This document shows positions 45,500 to 53,999 of a DNA stretch of 64,000 nucleotides, piece by piece (the stretch's first letter is position 1; the number at the start of each line of letters is the position of its first letter). The notes under the pieces are model-generated. The model was not told the origin of the DNA, ran no database searches, and was given only the letters and a program-made list of their open reading frames with translations. The stretch spans positions 219,587-283,586 of the forward strand of contig NZ_JAFREP010000010.1 in the NCBI RefSeq assembly GCF_017377855.1, written 5' to 3'. A program made the position numbers and the translations under genes. The DNA is from Acanthopleuribacter pedis. Its GTDB lineage: Bacteria > Acidobacteriota > Holophagae > Acanthopleuribacterales > Acanthopleuribacteraceae.

Positions 45500-45709
45500 C
45501 TAGCCCGCTTTTCTCACAAGAATTCGTCGCGAGAAGCAGAAAGCTTTGTGAGTACAAAGATTAGGACCGAGAGACGGCACAGGGGTCCGACCTATCGGCG
45601 TAGCAGCTGAGGCGAAGGCGGCTCGACCGAGTAACGCGGAAGGCCGCCCCCTCGTAATCGCAAGACCTTCGGCTTCGTAGCAGAATTCTTTGTGAGAAAG
45701 GTGGGCTAG
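45500..45709. repeat. Terminal-inverted-repeat element, about 210 bp
   Basis: Left end CTAGCCCGCTTTTCTCACAA followed by GAATTC; right end GAATTC then TTTGTGAGAAAGGTGGGCTAG. The ends are inverted repeats of about 26 bp with few mismatches. There is no coding capacity, so it is MITE-like. The right end carries the TAG stop codon of the RDD gene, and its left end lies just behind the PKS gene. A second, opposite copy appears to end at the window start. Confidence 0.7.
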
Positions 45710-46149
45710 GCCACGACAACCCGCGTACCCGCCGCATGATCGTGCAACATCCGTTGGTTTTCATGAAAAATTGAAAGCATATCGATGATCACCAACCAGT
45801 GTCCGATCAGGGGAATACCCACTACCAGAGCCACCACACCATGCCGCCAAAACAACGCGCCCAAACTTGCTTTCTCGCCATCAGCACGCACGACCTTAAT
45901 ATCGCAAAGGTGTTTACCAATGGTCTGCCCCTTGGTGGCCAGTAGATAGATATGGAGCAAGCTCCAGGTACCAAAACCCATCATTCGGTTAAGCCACTTT
46001 AACTCGGGGTCCATCATCATTCGCCACATCGGCTCGAAGAGCCCGACGACCGAGAGGGTTACGATGAAAAGTATCATCAAATCAATAAACGCGGCAACGG
46101 CACGACTTGACCGTGTCGCATCTTGTATAGGCGAAAGTTCCAAATCCAT
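45706..46149 (-). CDS. RDD family membrane protein
   Basis: A 147-residue protein with the RDD pattern: charged start, then helix RAVAAFIDLMILFIVTLSVVGLF containing the conserved Asp, a second helix WSLLHIYLLATKGQTIGKHLCDIKVV (the KGxTIGK motif) and a third GVVALVVGIPLIGHWLVIID. RDD proteins are small inner-membrane proteins, some linked to ion transport; function here is unknown. ATG at 46149 follows AAAGGAACTCAGGAA; longer in-frame starts lack a ribosome binding site. The stop codon lies within the terminal repeat of the element at 45500-45709, so insertion may have changed the original C-terminus. Confidence 0.85.
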   Translation of the reverse strand: MDLELSPIQDATRSSRAVAAFIDLMILFIVTLSVVGLFEPMWRMMMDPELKWLNRMMGFGTWSLLHIYLLATKGQTIGKHLCDIKVVRADGEKASLGALFWRHGVVALVVGIPLIGHWLVIIDMLSIFHENQRMLHDHAAGTRVVVA

Positions 46150-46272
46150 TTCCTGAGTTCCTTTCCTGGTGCGCATTCCTGTGAATCGGCCCAAATAGGC
46201 GCAAGTTAATACAAGAAAGGGCCAAGAAAAACGCGACGCCTCACCGCGCGATGAGGCGTCGCCGTCACCCCG

Positions 46273-48003
46273 CTACCAGGTTTTTTCAATGGTTTTGCCG
46301 TCGACCTGGACCCGAGCCACGTAGTTGAATGTGAATTTGCGCCAGTCCCAGCGCCATTGCTCGCGTACCGAACCGGCGCGGATGACCGTTTCGAAGGCAT
46401 CGAAATCACCGTGGCTTTGGTTGTTGCCGACCACCACCGCCCAGGTTTGGCCGCGTTCGTCATCGCAGGCGAAATGGCCGTTAATCACCGCGTTACAGTG
46501 TTTGTACACCGCGACATAACCGTCCCCTTCCCGACCAAGGACCCAGTTCCCAAAGGCCCGGGTCTCATCGAAGCGGTCTTCCGGCCAATAAAGCGCCACA
46601 TCCAGGTCGTCGATGCCGAAGATCGGCAGATCCACATTGGGTTGATACATGACCAGGGCGACGTTGTCGTTTTGGGTCACGTGGGGCAAATGGGTGTTAG
46701 CGTTCATGCTGCCGCGGTCACGCCATTCGGTTTTGACCTCGCCGGATTGGGTCCAAACCGCGATGGTCCCGGTTGAGGCCACCCAGGGAAATAGTTGGTA
46801 GCCCAAACGGCCGCTCCAGTAGCCTTGGGTCGCCGTCAAGGATACCGGACCGTCCTTGTAAATAGCAATATTTACACCGGTTAACACCGAACTCCGCGTG
46901 ATCGAGGCCAGGATGATGGAACCGGTTGAGGCCACCCAGGCGGGAAAACCTTCGAAACCCGCGAAATCGTTGAAATCGTGGTGTTCCCACAGATCGAGTT
47001 CGTCGAGCAACCACAAGGTATCCTCGGCGAGGTCGGGATGGAAGTAACCACCCGCGCTCCACTGGAAAATAATCCTGTCGATGTCGCTTTGACCGGCGTG
47101 GAGCACATCGCCCTGGGAAAGCGGATGCCCCAGGGTCAGCGATTGGTTGAGCTGGGGTCGCCAGGAATCGATCACTGCACCAAAGTCCACCGAGGAGGTC
47201 GCCACAAAAGCGCTCGCGTGGGAGGCGTCCGTCGGCACCGGCCCCAAACCGGTGAACAGGTAATTCACCTTGTCGTGGTTGTGGTTGAGCGCCGAGAGGT
47301 ATTTGCTCACGTAGTTGCGGCCCGCCGCGGGGAAAAAGGCGCCTTGCTCATTCACCAGGAGCAACACGTCGGCCATCAGGCGTTGCGCGGCGCTTGCCGC
47401 CAATGCCGCGATTTCCATGTCTTGGGAAAAGTCGGCGAGGTTAAGCAGCCCGCTCAGCGTATAGGGATAGTACGTCGAAGAGAAGAATTCGTAGTAACCA
47501 TATTCAATTTTCAGGTTGAGGTAATGAATCAAACGCTTGCGCAAAGCGTCATCGACGGACCAGTCGAAGCGTTCCATCATCAGCCAATCGGAGGACATCC
47601 ACATGATCATGTGGTTTTCCGACCAATACACGCGCAGGTCTTCGTTTTCGCGCAACCAAAACGGAAGCTGGGTAATGATGGGCAGGATGCGCTCGTCGTA
47701 GGCGTCGGTCAGGCACAGGACCCGCATCAGAACGACCAGGACAAAGTCCGAGGTTTCGCGGTCCAACAAACCGCTTAACAAATCGTCCAAATGGGTTTCG
47801 GACAGCGGCAGGCCTTCAAAGGCTTGAATGGGTAATGCGTTGTTGTTGAGATTGGCTAGGGCCGTTTGGCGAAAGGCCGCTTTGCGTGCCTCGAAGTCGG
47901 TTGAGGATTGGGCGGTAAGGTCAAAAGCACCAAAGAGCAAAAAAAGGAGCGCGACAACCTGGGTCGCACGAAACCCGAATCGGGTCGTTACAAAGGGGTT
48001 CAT
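46273..48003 (-). CDS. Secreted protein of unknown function
   Basis: A 576-residue exported protein. A signal peptide covers ~1-31 (QVVALLFLLFGAFDLTA, cut probably before QSS). The first ~330 residues are helical and rich in W, Y, D and L, with YWSENHMIMWMSSDW resembling the helical toroids of polysaccharide lyases or terpenoid-cyclase-like folds. The last ~200 residues look beta-rich (ATQGYWSGRLGYQLFPW, EREQ-poor and W-rich strands). That pattern could fit a carbohydrate-active enzyme, but no catalytic motif is recognised. AAGGA precedes the ATG; an upstream in-frame extension lacks a signal sequence. The RDD gene follows 123 bp later on the same strand. Confidence 0.7.
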   Translation of the reverse strand: MNPFVTTRFGFRATQVVALLFLLFGAFDLTAQSSTDFEARKAAFRQTALANLNNNALPIQAFEGLPLSETHLDDLLSGLLDRETSDFVLVVLMRVLCLTDAYDERILPIITQLPFWLRENEDLRVYWSENHMIMWMSSDWLMMERFDWSVDDALRKRLIHYLNLKIEYGYYEFFSSTYYPYTLSGLLNLADFSQDMEIAALAASAAQRLMADVLLLVNEQGAFFPAAGRNYVSKYLSALNHNHDKVNYLFTGLGPVPTDASHASAFVATSSVDFGAVIDSWRPQLNQSLTLGHPLSQGDVLHAGQSDIDRIIFQWSAGGYFHPDLAEDTLWLLDELDLWEHHDFNDFAGFEGFPAWVASTGSIILASITRSSVLTGVNIAIYKDGPVSLTATQGYWSGRLGYQLFPWVASTGTIAVWTQSGEVKTEWRDRGSMNANTHLPHVTQNDNVALVMYQPNVDLPIFGIDDLDVALYWPEDRFDETRAFGNWVLGREGDGYVAVYKHCNAVINGHFACDDERGQTWAVVVGNNQSHGDFDAFETVIRAGSVREQWRWDWRKFTFNYVARVQVDGKTIEKTW

Positions 48004-48553
48004 AATGAATGTCCTTACTAAATGAATCGAGAACAGCGTGAACCAAGCATCAATCTCAGGTTCGCCACGGAGAGCGGACCTTCCGACCGCGAACACACTC
48101 GACCAGGAAGGCCGCGAGCGTGCCGGTTGCAAGCGAAATGGACCGAGCGCGGGCAAAGAAGCGCCTTCATTCGCGAATTTTCCCTTTAGGCGCGGGCCGT
48201 TCAGAGGAAGAAGCGACCCCTGGGGGTCGGGTGCGCAAGGAAGCATTGGCTAAACAGAACGGAGCACCGACAAGATGCCGGCAAGGCGTTCGCCCCGCGC
48301 GATTCAAGCAGCCAAATCGAGCACCGCCGGCGTCATGGAACAGGACCGAGCACACCCCGGCAACCTGTTTATCCTTATTGAGCTTGATGACGCCCATCCT
48401 ACGTTCAACCGTGCCCGATCCTGGCTGAAATCCCCACTTTCAGCCAAGGTTTCACACGCCGCCACCGCGCCGCCGGTCCCAGAACGCGCATTCGCGAACC
48501 ATCGCAACGACCATCGCTTGCCGCGACGCAACAACCGTGCTGAAATAACGTTT
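48004..48553. other. Intergenic stretch without recognisable gene
   Basis: About 550 bp upstream of the secreted protein gene. Open frames here lack start signals and natural composition. It should hold the promoter of the minus-strand gene; no box is clear. Confidence 0.4.
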
Positions 48554-48732
48554 GAACCTAAGGAGCGCGATAAACGCGAGGATTTTGGCTAAAAATCTGG
48601 AGCGAAATGGTATGGAAAAAGCAGACCGGGGTCGCGCACGACGCGCACAAAGTGGCCCTGAGCATTTTTACAGGCCGTTGCAGCCCAGAGGTTTAACCAA
48701 AATCGCCGCGATTTATCGGGTTTCTTAGGTTT
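48554..48732 (+). repeat. Dispersed repeat, copy 3
   Basis: GAACCTAAGGAGCGCGATAA at the left and GGGTTTCTTAGGTTT at the right. Contains AAATCTGGAGCGAAATGG, GGGGTCGCGCACGACGCGCA and GCAGCCCAGAGGTTTAAC. It lies 40 bp upstream of the DCC-family gene. Confidence 0.85.
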
Positions 48733-48771
48733 TGACCTGACCGATCCGATCAACCATCGCGAGGAGCGCCC

Positions 48772-49227
48772 GTGTCTTCCACCACCGACACCCACATTTT
48801 GCTTTACGACGATCACTGCCCCCTGTGCCGCTTCCAAATGAAAGTCCTCACCTGGCTGGATTGGTTTAATGTGCTATCGCTGCTACCGGTCAGCAACCCC
48901 AAGGCCCGCGAAATGGCGCCAAACATCGAACGCGCCGATTTGCTGGAAGCGATCCACTGCGTCACCCGCACCGGCCGCATCCATCGCGGCGCCCGCGCCC
49001 TGCGTTTTGTCGGCATGCGCATGTTACCCACCATCCCGGTGGCCTTGTTCCTATGGATCCCCGGCGTCATTTGGATCGCCGAGCGGGTCTACATGTGGGT
49101 CAGCCGCAACCGCCACCTACTCAGCCGGGTGTTCGGCTGCAATGAAGCCTGCGCGGTCATGCCGACCCGCGCCCGAGAAAACGACCAAATCCTCGACCAA
49201 AACCCCGCCAAACCAGAAGCAAGCTAA
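48772..49227 (+). CDS. DCC-family (DUF393) thiol-disulfide oxidoreductase-like protein
   Basis: A 151-residue protein. The DCC family motif YDDHCPLC with its CxxC is near residue 12-19, followed by the pattern GRIHRGARALRFVGMRM and a hydrophobic helix (TIPVALFLWIPGVIWIAERVY) seen in this family. Proteins of this type are thioredoxin-like and of uncertain role. The start is GTG, with GAGGAG 5 bases upstream. The gene stands alone, behind a dispersed repeat. The last ~20 residues are polar and poorly conserved in look. Confidence 0.85.
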   Translation: MSSTTDTHILLYDDHCPLCRFQMKVLTWLDWFNVLSLLPVSNPKAREMAPNIERADLLEAIHCVTRTGRIHRGARALRFVGMRMLPTIPVALFLWIPGVIWIAERVYMWVSRNRHLLSRVFGCNEACAVMPTRARENDQILDQNPAKPEAS

Positions 49228-49231
49228 GGAT

Positions 49232-49440
49232 TTAGCGACCCGCCACATCTTCATGGGTCCACGCCGGCAGCAAGGTTTCAAACAAGGCAGTGGTTTGCCC
49301 AACCCAATCACGCAAGGGTTGCCATTCCTCCGGGTAGTCGCACCACCCATGAACGATAAACCGGTTAGTGCCACGAACACCTTGCACTAGGCAAAGGGTA
49401 GCGTCCAAGCTGATCGCACCCAGGTTTGCGGGCAATAGCT
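49232..49440 (-). pseudogene. Possible gene remnant on the minus strand
   Basis: A frame ending at 49232 reads like natural protein (NRFIVHGWCDYPEEWQPLRD, then WVGQTTALFETLLP) but has no start codon with a ribosome binding site, and it runs into the AbgT terminator. It may be the 3' piece of a lost gene. Not recognised. Confidence 0.25.
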
Positions 49441-49447
49441 GTAAGGA

Positions 49448-49473
49448 AAAAGGCCGTGTGGGAACGGCCTTTT
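49448..49473. terminator. Intrinsic terminator behind the AbgT gene
   Basis: AAAAGGCCGT pairs with ACGGCCTTTT across a six-base loop. On the minus strand it follows the AbgT stop by a few bases and continues with a T run; the flanks make it bidirectional. Confidence 0.85.
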
Positions 49474-49479
49474 CTTGTT

Positions 49480-51084
49480 TTAGCCTCCTGGGGCGTAATA
49501 AATCGTGGTTGCCGGGCCAATGGGAAGGCCCAACCCAAACACCCAGAGGTAAAAGAAAATGATCCAGCAAAAAAGGAAAAGCATCGAATAGGGCAGCATG
49601 GTGGAAACGATGGTGCCGATTCCGATTTTTTTGTCGAAACGCATCGCGAACGCCAGAATCAGTCCGAAATAAGACATCATCGGCGTGATCACATTGGTGG
49701 TGGAATCACCAATGCGGTAGGCGGCTTGAATCACCTCCGGGCTGAAACCCACCAGCATCAACATGGGTACAAAAATAGGCGCCGTCACAGCCCATTGCGC
49801 CGAGGCCGAACCGAGCATGAGGTTGACAAAGCAGCACATCAGAATAAACGGGATGAACACCAGTGCGTTGGTTAAGCCGATATCCTTGAGGAAATCAGCG
49901 CCCGTCACCGCTAAAATCGAACCGAGGTTGGTCAATTTGAAAAAGGCGACGAACTGCGCGGCAAAGAAGACCAGCACAATGTAAAGACCAAGCGTACTCA
50001 TCGCTTTCGCCATACCATCGACCACGTCGTCGCCCTTTTTAATGGTACCGACGACTTTGCCGTAAACCACGGACGGGACCAGGAAGAAGATGAAGATGAA
50101 GGCCACGATGCCCTTTAGGAAGGGTGAGTTTAAGATTTCATCGGTTTCGGGGTTCCGCAAGGCGCCGCCTGATTGCAACATAAAACCAACGATCCCCATT
50201 AAAACCAATACGGAAAAGGCCGCCATCCATAGGCCGCGAATTTCGAGACCGGAGACGGGCTTGAGCGTATCGGACGTATCCAGTTTTTCACTGGCGAGAC
50301 TGGGGTCATAGGTACCCAAGCGCGGTTCGACAATCACAAGGCTCACAAAGGTCCCAACGATGGTAATCAGGAAGGTAGAACCCGCCATAAAGTAATAATT
50401 CACCGCGGCGTGAACCTGGTAAGCGGGATCGATCAACTGAGCTGCTTCCTGGGTGATACCCGAAAGCAAGGGATCGACCGTGCCAATCAATAAGTTGGCG
50501 CTATAACCACCCGATACGCCGGCAAAAGCCGCCGCCATGCCGGCAATAGGATGGCGTCCGAGCGAAAGATAAATGTACCCCGCCATCGGCACCAAAACCA
50601 CATAACCCATTTCTGAAGCCGTGTTGGAAAGCACGCCGCCGAGAACCAAAGCCGCCGTGATGAAACGAGGCGGCGCTTTGAGAACCAGCAGCCGAATGGC
50701 GACCGTGAGTAACCCCGAACGCTCGGCGACGCCGACCCCCAACATGGCGACAAGCACCGTTCCCAAGGGCACAAAGTTGGTGAAATTGGTAACCAAACCA
50801 GAGACGATGAGCCGCAAGCCTTCCCCGTTCATCAAGGAGACGGCGTAAATCATGCCGTCTGCACTTCGCCCCTTTGCGCCTTCGGGCCGAGGATCGACAA
50901 CGGAAAGATCGAACAAGCCGGCAATGCCGCTAACCAAAATGACACCAAGAGCGAACATGGCAAAAAGAATCACGGGATGCGGCAATAAATTACCGAGCCA
51001 TTCAACAAGGTTCAGGAACTTTCCGAACCAGCCTTGCTCTTTGTGCTCTGGGGCGTTGGATTGAGATGAAGGGGTATCAGACAT
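49480..51084 (-). CDS. abgT: AbgT family transporter
   Basis: A 534-residue inner-membrane protein with about a dozen hydrophobic segments. It matches the AbgT/MtrF family, seen in SNTASEMGYVVLVPMAGYIYLSLGRHPIAG, GGYSANLLIGTVDPLLSGIT, the conserved LMLGSASAQWAVTAPIFVPM and AYRIGDSTTNVITPMMSYFGL. AbgT imports p-aminobenzoyl-glutamate in E. coli, whereas MtrF-type members export sulfonamides or hydrophobic drugs; sequence alone does not tell which. The family length is normal. ATG at 51084 has only a weak GAG before it. It is a single gene with its own terminator. Confidence 0.92.
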   Translation of the reverse strand: MSDTPSSQSNAPEHKEQGWFGKFLNLVEWLGNLLPHPVILFAMFALGVILVSGIAGLFDLSVVDPRPEGAKGRSADGMIYAVSLMNGEGLRLIVSGLVTNFTNFVPLGTVLVAMLGVGVAERSGLLTVAIRLLVLKAPPRFITAALVLGGVLSNTASEMGYVVLVPMAGYIYLSLGRHPIAGMAAAFAGVSGGYSANLLIGTVDPLLSGITQEAAQLIDPAYQVHAAVNYYFMAGSTFLITIVGTFVSLVIVEPRLGTYDPSLASEKLDTSDTLKPVSGLEIRGLWMAAFSVLVLMGIVGFMLQSGGALRNPETDEILNSPFLKGIVAFIFIFFLVPSVVYGKVVGTIKKGDDVVDGMAKAMSTLGLYIVLVFFAAQFVAFFKLTNLGSILAVTGADFLKDIGLTNALVFIPFILMCCFVNLMLGSASAQWAVTAPIFVPMLMLVGFSPEVIQAAYRIGDSTTNVITPMMSYFGLILAFAMRFDKKIGIGTIVSTMLPYSMLFLFCWIIFFYLWVFGLGLPIGPATTIYYAPGG

Positions 51085-51661
51085 GATAAGGTACTCACTT
51101 TTGGAAATTTAGGGTGTTGCGAGGGCATTCCAGCCTGACGGCTTTTCGTTCCGCACGGGAAGTGGATACACATACAGCTTGCGGCGTCGCCCTCATGAAT
51201 AAACCGTAAGCTTATCACCGAAGCCCTATAAATGGACCCGGATATCTCTGAATCTCCGAAAAAAGGATCACGCAAACTATTGTTATTGTTCACCTTTCAC
51301 CGACGCGCCGCCAAGATGAACCAAGAGACAAACGTCCGCGATTCAATCAAAGCACCCCTTCAGCATTCAGCAAAGCGCGGGAACGTGCGGGGACCGGTTT
51401 CCGCAACCGTTGTTTCAGATAGCGATCCTCGCGTTGCCACCATCCACAACCGAACTCAAGTCGAACAACCGCCCATCCAAAATAAAGCCTAACCGTTGCA
51501 CAAACCTGTTCGCGCGTTTGGCCGCCCTTCTCTCCGATTCCGTTGATCGCCGGCCGACGAAGAAACCAATTCCCTTGTGCTTGGGACCCCCCACAGAAAT
51601 CTAGCTGAGTTATTTTGTGAAAAATGGCGGATTCTCCCTCCTAAGGGGAATTACCTCGTAG
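51085..51661. other. Intergenic region between divergent AbgT and beta-helix genes
   Basis: About 580 bp with no convincing gene. It should hold the promoters for both genes. The last 60 bp are AT-rich and lead into the hairpin at 51662. Confidence 0.4.
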
Positions 51662-51690
51662 TCGGCTGAAAGCAGCCGATTTTATTTTTT
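51662..51690 (+). promoter_or_regulatory. Terminator-like hairpin in the leader of the beta-helix gene
   Basis: TCGGCTG and CAGCCGA form a 7-bp stem with loop AAAG, followed by TTTTATTTTTT, ending 16 bp before the start codon. Its position suggests leader attenuation, or the end of an unseen upstream transcript. Confidence 0.5.
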
Positions 51691-51706
51691 AAATTGAGGA
51701 TTTTTT

Positions 51707-53188
51707 ATGAAATACGTTGCGAGTGTTTTTGCGCTCATTGGTTTTTGCTATTTCTCATTTGCTCAAGATGTGCATTTAAAAGACTATGACGGCTATGTTG
51801 CCGGCGATGGCGATTGGGGGGCCGCACTTGATGTCGCGCTCAGCGATGCCGGCCCAACCGGTACCGTCCTGTTGGATCGAACCATCTTCATCCATTCCTG
51901 GGAAACCACTACAACTTCCGTGCGTTTGGCCGCGGCGCCGGGAACGGCACCCATAATCGAAACCAACGGTCTCGTGATCCATGCAACGGGTGATATCGAA
52001 CTCACCGGCATTGAGGTTCAGGGCGCAACAACCGCCGAGGAAGTCCCTACCTTGGTGGTATTTCGCGGAGCCGCCCGGGTGAAGCTCGAGAACTGTGTCA
52101 TTCGAGACGCACAAGAAGGACTGATGGGTCTTAATATCCACGGCACCTATGAATTTCGCAATACCAACTTCCTGAATTCCGGTTTAGCACGCCGCATGCG
52201 TTGGAACCCAATTCTAAAGAAACACAAACCAAGCGGGACCGCCTTGGGTATTGCCTCTGGAACCGGCGGCGAGCTGGTGAATTGCCATTTCACCAATATT
52301 TGGGGGATCGGCCTGTGGCTCAATGAAAACGATACCCAGCGACTCTTCGTGGATAACATGCATGTTGAAAATATCGAATACGGCGGCGGCATTTACATGG
52401 AAGGCGATCATGCCTCCGTGCTGAACAACACGCGGAACGTGACCGTCACCAACAGTTCCTTTAGCGGTTATTCCATTAACGGTATCCGCGTGAATGGCAG
52501 TAACCATGTCCTTACCGGCAACGAGTTTTATGGTGACGGAACGGCCGCGATCAAATCGCACTATTTACGCGATAGCCGCATTTCAGGGAACCAAATTTTC
52601 CCAGAGAACGGGGGTGGCATTGAACTGGTGGCCTACCCCGCGGCGGGACATGGTATTGAAGGTGTCCTTGTTCTCGGGAACACCATCACCAAAACCGGCA
52701 GCGGCATCATCTTAAACACAAAAGGCGGCACCTACCGCGACGTGCGTGTCATGAGCAACCGAATCAACGACAGTCGCGATTGGGCGATTGTCGCCTGGTC
52801 GGCGAGTCCAACCTCGAATAACCAATTTATCTACAACCGACTTTCCAATCAGGGCGGCCGCCCCTTTGGTTTTTCAGCCATGAACATCCAATCCCAGCAG
52901 GCGCCGGTCATCTCCCATAACCAAATCCTCGGCGAAGCCGGCTCGGGCAACTACGGCCATGTAACACTCACCAATTGCACCGCCCCGAAAATGACGGGCA
53001 ACAGCCTGGTAGCCCCGGATTGTATCAACCGCACCAAGGGTGGTTTTGTGTTTTTCGGAACGACCTCAATTGAGCTGGAAAGCACGAATTTCCAAGAAAT
53101 TAATGTACCGGGTTACAAACTGGACGCGGGCAGCACCATTTCAGGGGTAAACGGTTCGACGTTCAAGTTCGGTACCTGTCATTGGTAA
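51707..53188 (+). CDS. Secreted right-handed parallel beta-helix protein
   Basis: A 493-residue exported protein. A signal peptide covers ~1-19 (YVASVFALIGFCYFSFA). The rest consists of repeated coils of about 20-25 residues with alternating hydrophobics and Asn or Ser turns, such as NNTRNVTVTNSSFSGY and NHVLTGNEFYGDG, the pattern of pectin-lyase-like right-handed beta-helices. Members bind or cut polysaccharides, but no catalytic Asp set can be fixed here. AT content is higher than in neighbouring genes, and AATTGAGGA precedes the ATG, so it might be acquired. A terminator-like hairpin sits in the leader. Confidence 0.8.
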   Translation: MKYVASVFALIGFCYFSFAQDVHLKDYDGYVAGDGDWGAALDVALSDAGPTGTVLLDRTIFIHSWETTTTSVRLAAAPGTAPIIETNGLVIHATGDIELTGIEVQGATTAEEVPTLVVFRGAARVKLENCVIRDAQEGLMGLNIHGTYEFRNTNFLNSGLARRMRWNPILKKHKPSGTALGIASGTGGELVNCHFTNIWGIGLWLNENDTQRLFVDNMHVENIEYGGGIYMEGDHASVLNNTRNVTVTNSSFSGYSINGIRVNGSNHVLTGNEFYGDGTAAIKSHYLRDSRISGNQIFPENGGGIELVAYPAAGHGIEGVLVLGNTITKTGSGIILNTKGGTYRDVRVMSNRINDSRDWAIVAWSASPTSNNQFIYNRLSNQGGRPFGFSAMNIQSQQAPVISHNQILGEAGSGNYGHVTLTNCTAPKMTGNSLVAPDCINRTKGGFVFFGTTSIELESTNFQEINVPGYKLDAGSTISGVNGSTFKFGTCHW

Positions 53189-53427
53189 ACGGGAAACAAA
53201 AAACAGAAACCTGATCGATTCGAGGAGACGGGTTCGGTTTTCGAGCACACCCGCTAAAATCAAAGGCTCCGTTTAAATAGCGCGGTACGCAACAGGGATT
53301 GCCCCAGTTGCGTGCCGCTTTCTTGCATCAGTAACAAAATACGCGGAGATGGTTTTGCGCAACATATTGTGATTGTTGAGTTTCTACCGGTGCTCTTCCA
53401 GAGCACATTGTGAAAACTAATTGGTGA

Positions 53428-53678
53428 CCCTGGGTTGGTCGCGGGCTGCTTTGCACCCGCACCCAACCCAGGGCTGAAATCCGGCAAGGCTTCACCTTGC
53501 CAACGGTATCGGTGCCGGCGTCCCCCTTCTGCGAGGCGGTAACCGATTTAGATCGGCGGTTATGCCCCGGTCCATTCTGGGTAGCTATTTACCGTCCTCA
53601 CAATGATTGCCCTGACGAGGGAGGGACATCCGCGTGCTTACTGATGGACACGGCAACACTCTGGAGACCTGGGGGATA
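53428..53678. ncRNA. Structured repeat unit 1 (tandem pair)
   Basis: The unit begins with hairpin CCCTGGGTTGG / CCAACCCAGGG (53428-53473) around an inner stem GCGGG / CCCGC, then GGCAAGG-CTTCA-CCTTGCC, and later a stem built from GGCGGTAACCG and CGGTTATGCC. A related unit follows directly at 53679. The structure is retained although the sequence differs. This suggests a structured RNA or a mobile palindromic repeat. Bases 53189-53427 hold nothing else I can identify. Confidence 0.5.
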
Positions 53679-53925
53679 CCCTGGGTTGGTCGTGGGCTGC
53701 TTCGCGCCCGTACCCAACCCAGAGTTGGTATCCAGCAAGGATTTACCTTGCCAACGGTATCGGTGCCGGCGTTCCCTTTGTGCGGGGCGGTAACCGGTTA
53801 AGATTTTCGGTTTTGCCCCGTTGTTTCTAGGTAGCCTACTGTCCACCCCACAATGACCGCCTTGACGAGGGCGTGACATTCGCATGCTTTCCGGTCGCAG
53901 GGCAACGCCGTGAAACCGCGTTAAA
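53679..53925. ncRNA. Structured repeat unit 2 (tandem pair)
   Basis: The second copy starts 251 bp after the first. The opening stem CTGGGTTGG / CCAACCCAG, the stem GCAAGG-ATTTA-CCTTGC and the GGGGC...GCCCC stem recur with base changes on both arms. No open frame with start signals is present. It lies in the space between the convergent beta-helix and PhoX genes. Bases 53926-53999 hold nothing further. Confidence 0.5.
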
Positions 53926-53999
53926 CGAAGGGGGGTCTCGTTTGAGGCCCCATTTCTGTATTTCACCTAAAAAACACGATACCTCGCGCTTTTTAAGTT

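Noticed and set aside
53260..53487. 75-codon minus-strand frame over the structured repeat
   Set aside because: It reads through the palindromic repeat itself, has no start signal and does not recur in the same way in unit 2, so it is a by-product of the repeat.
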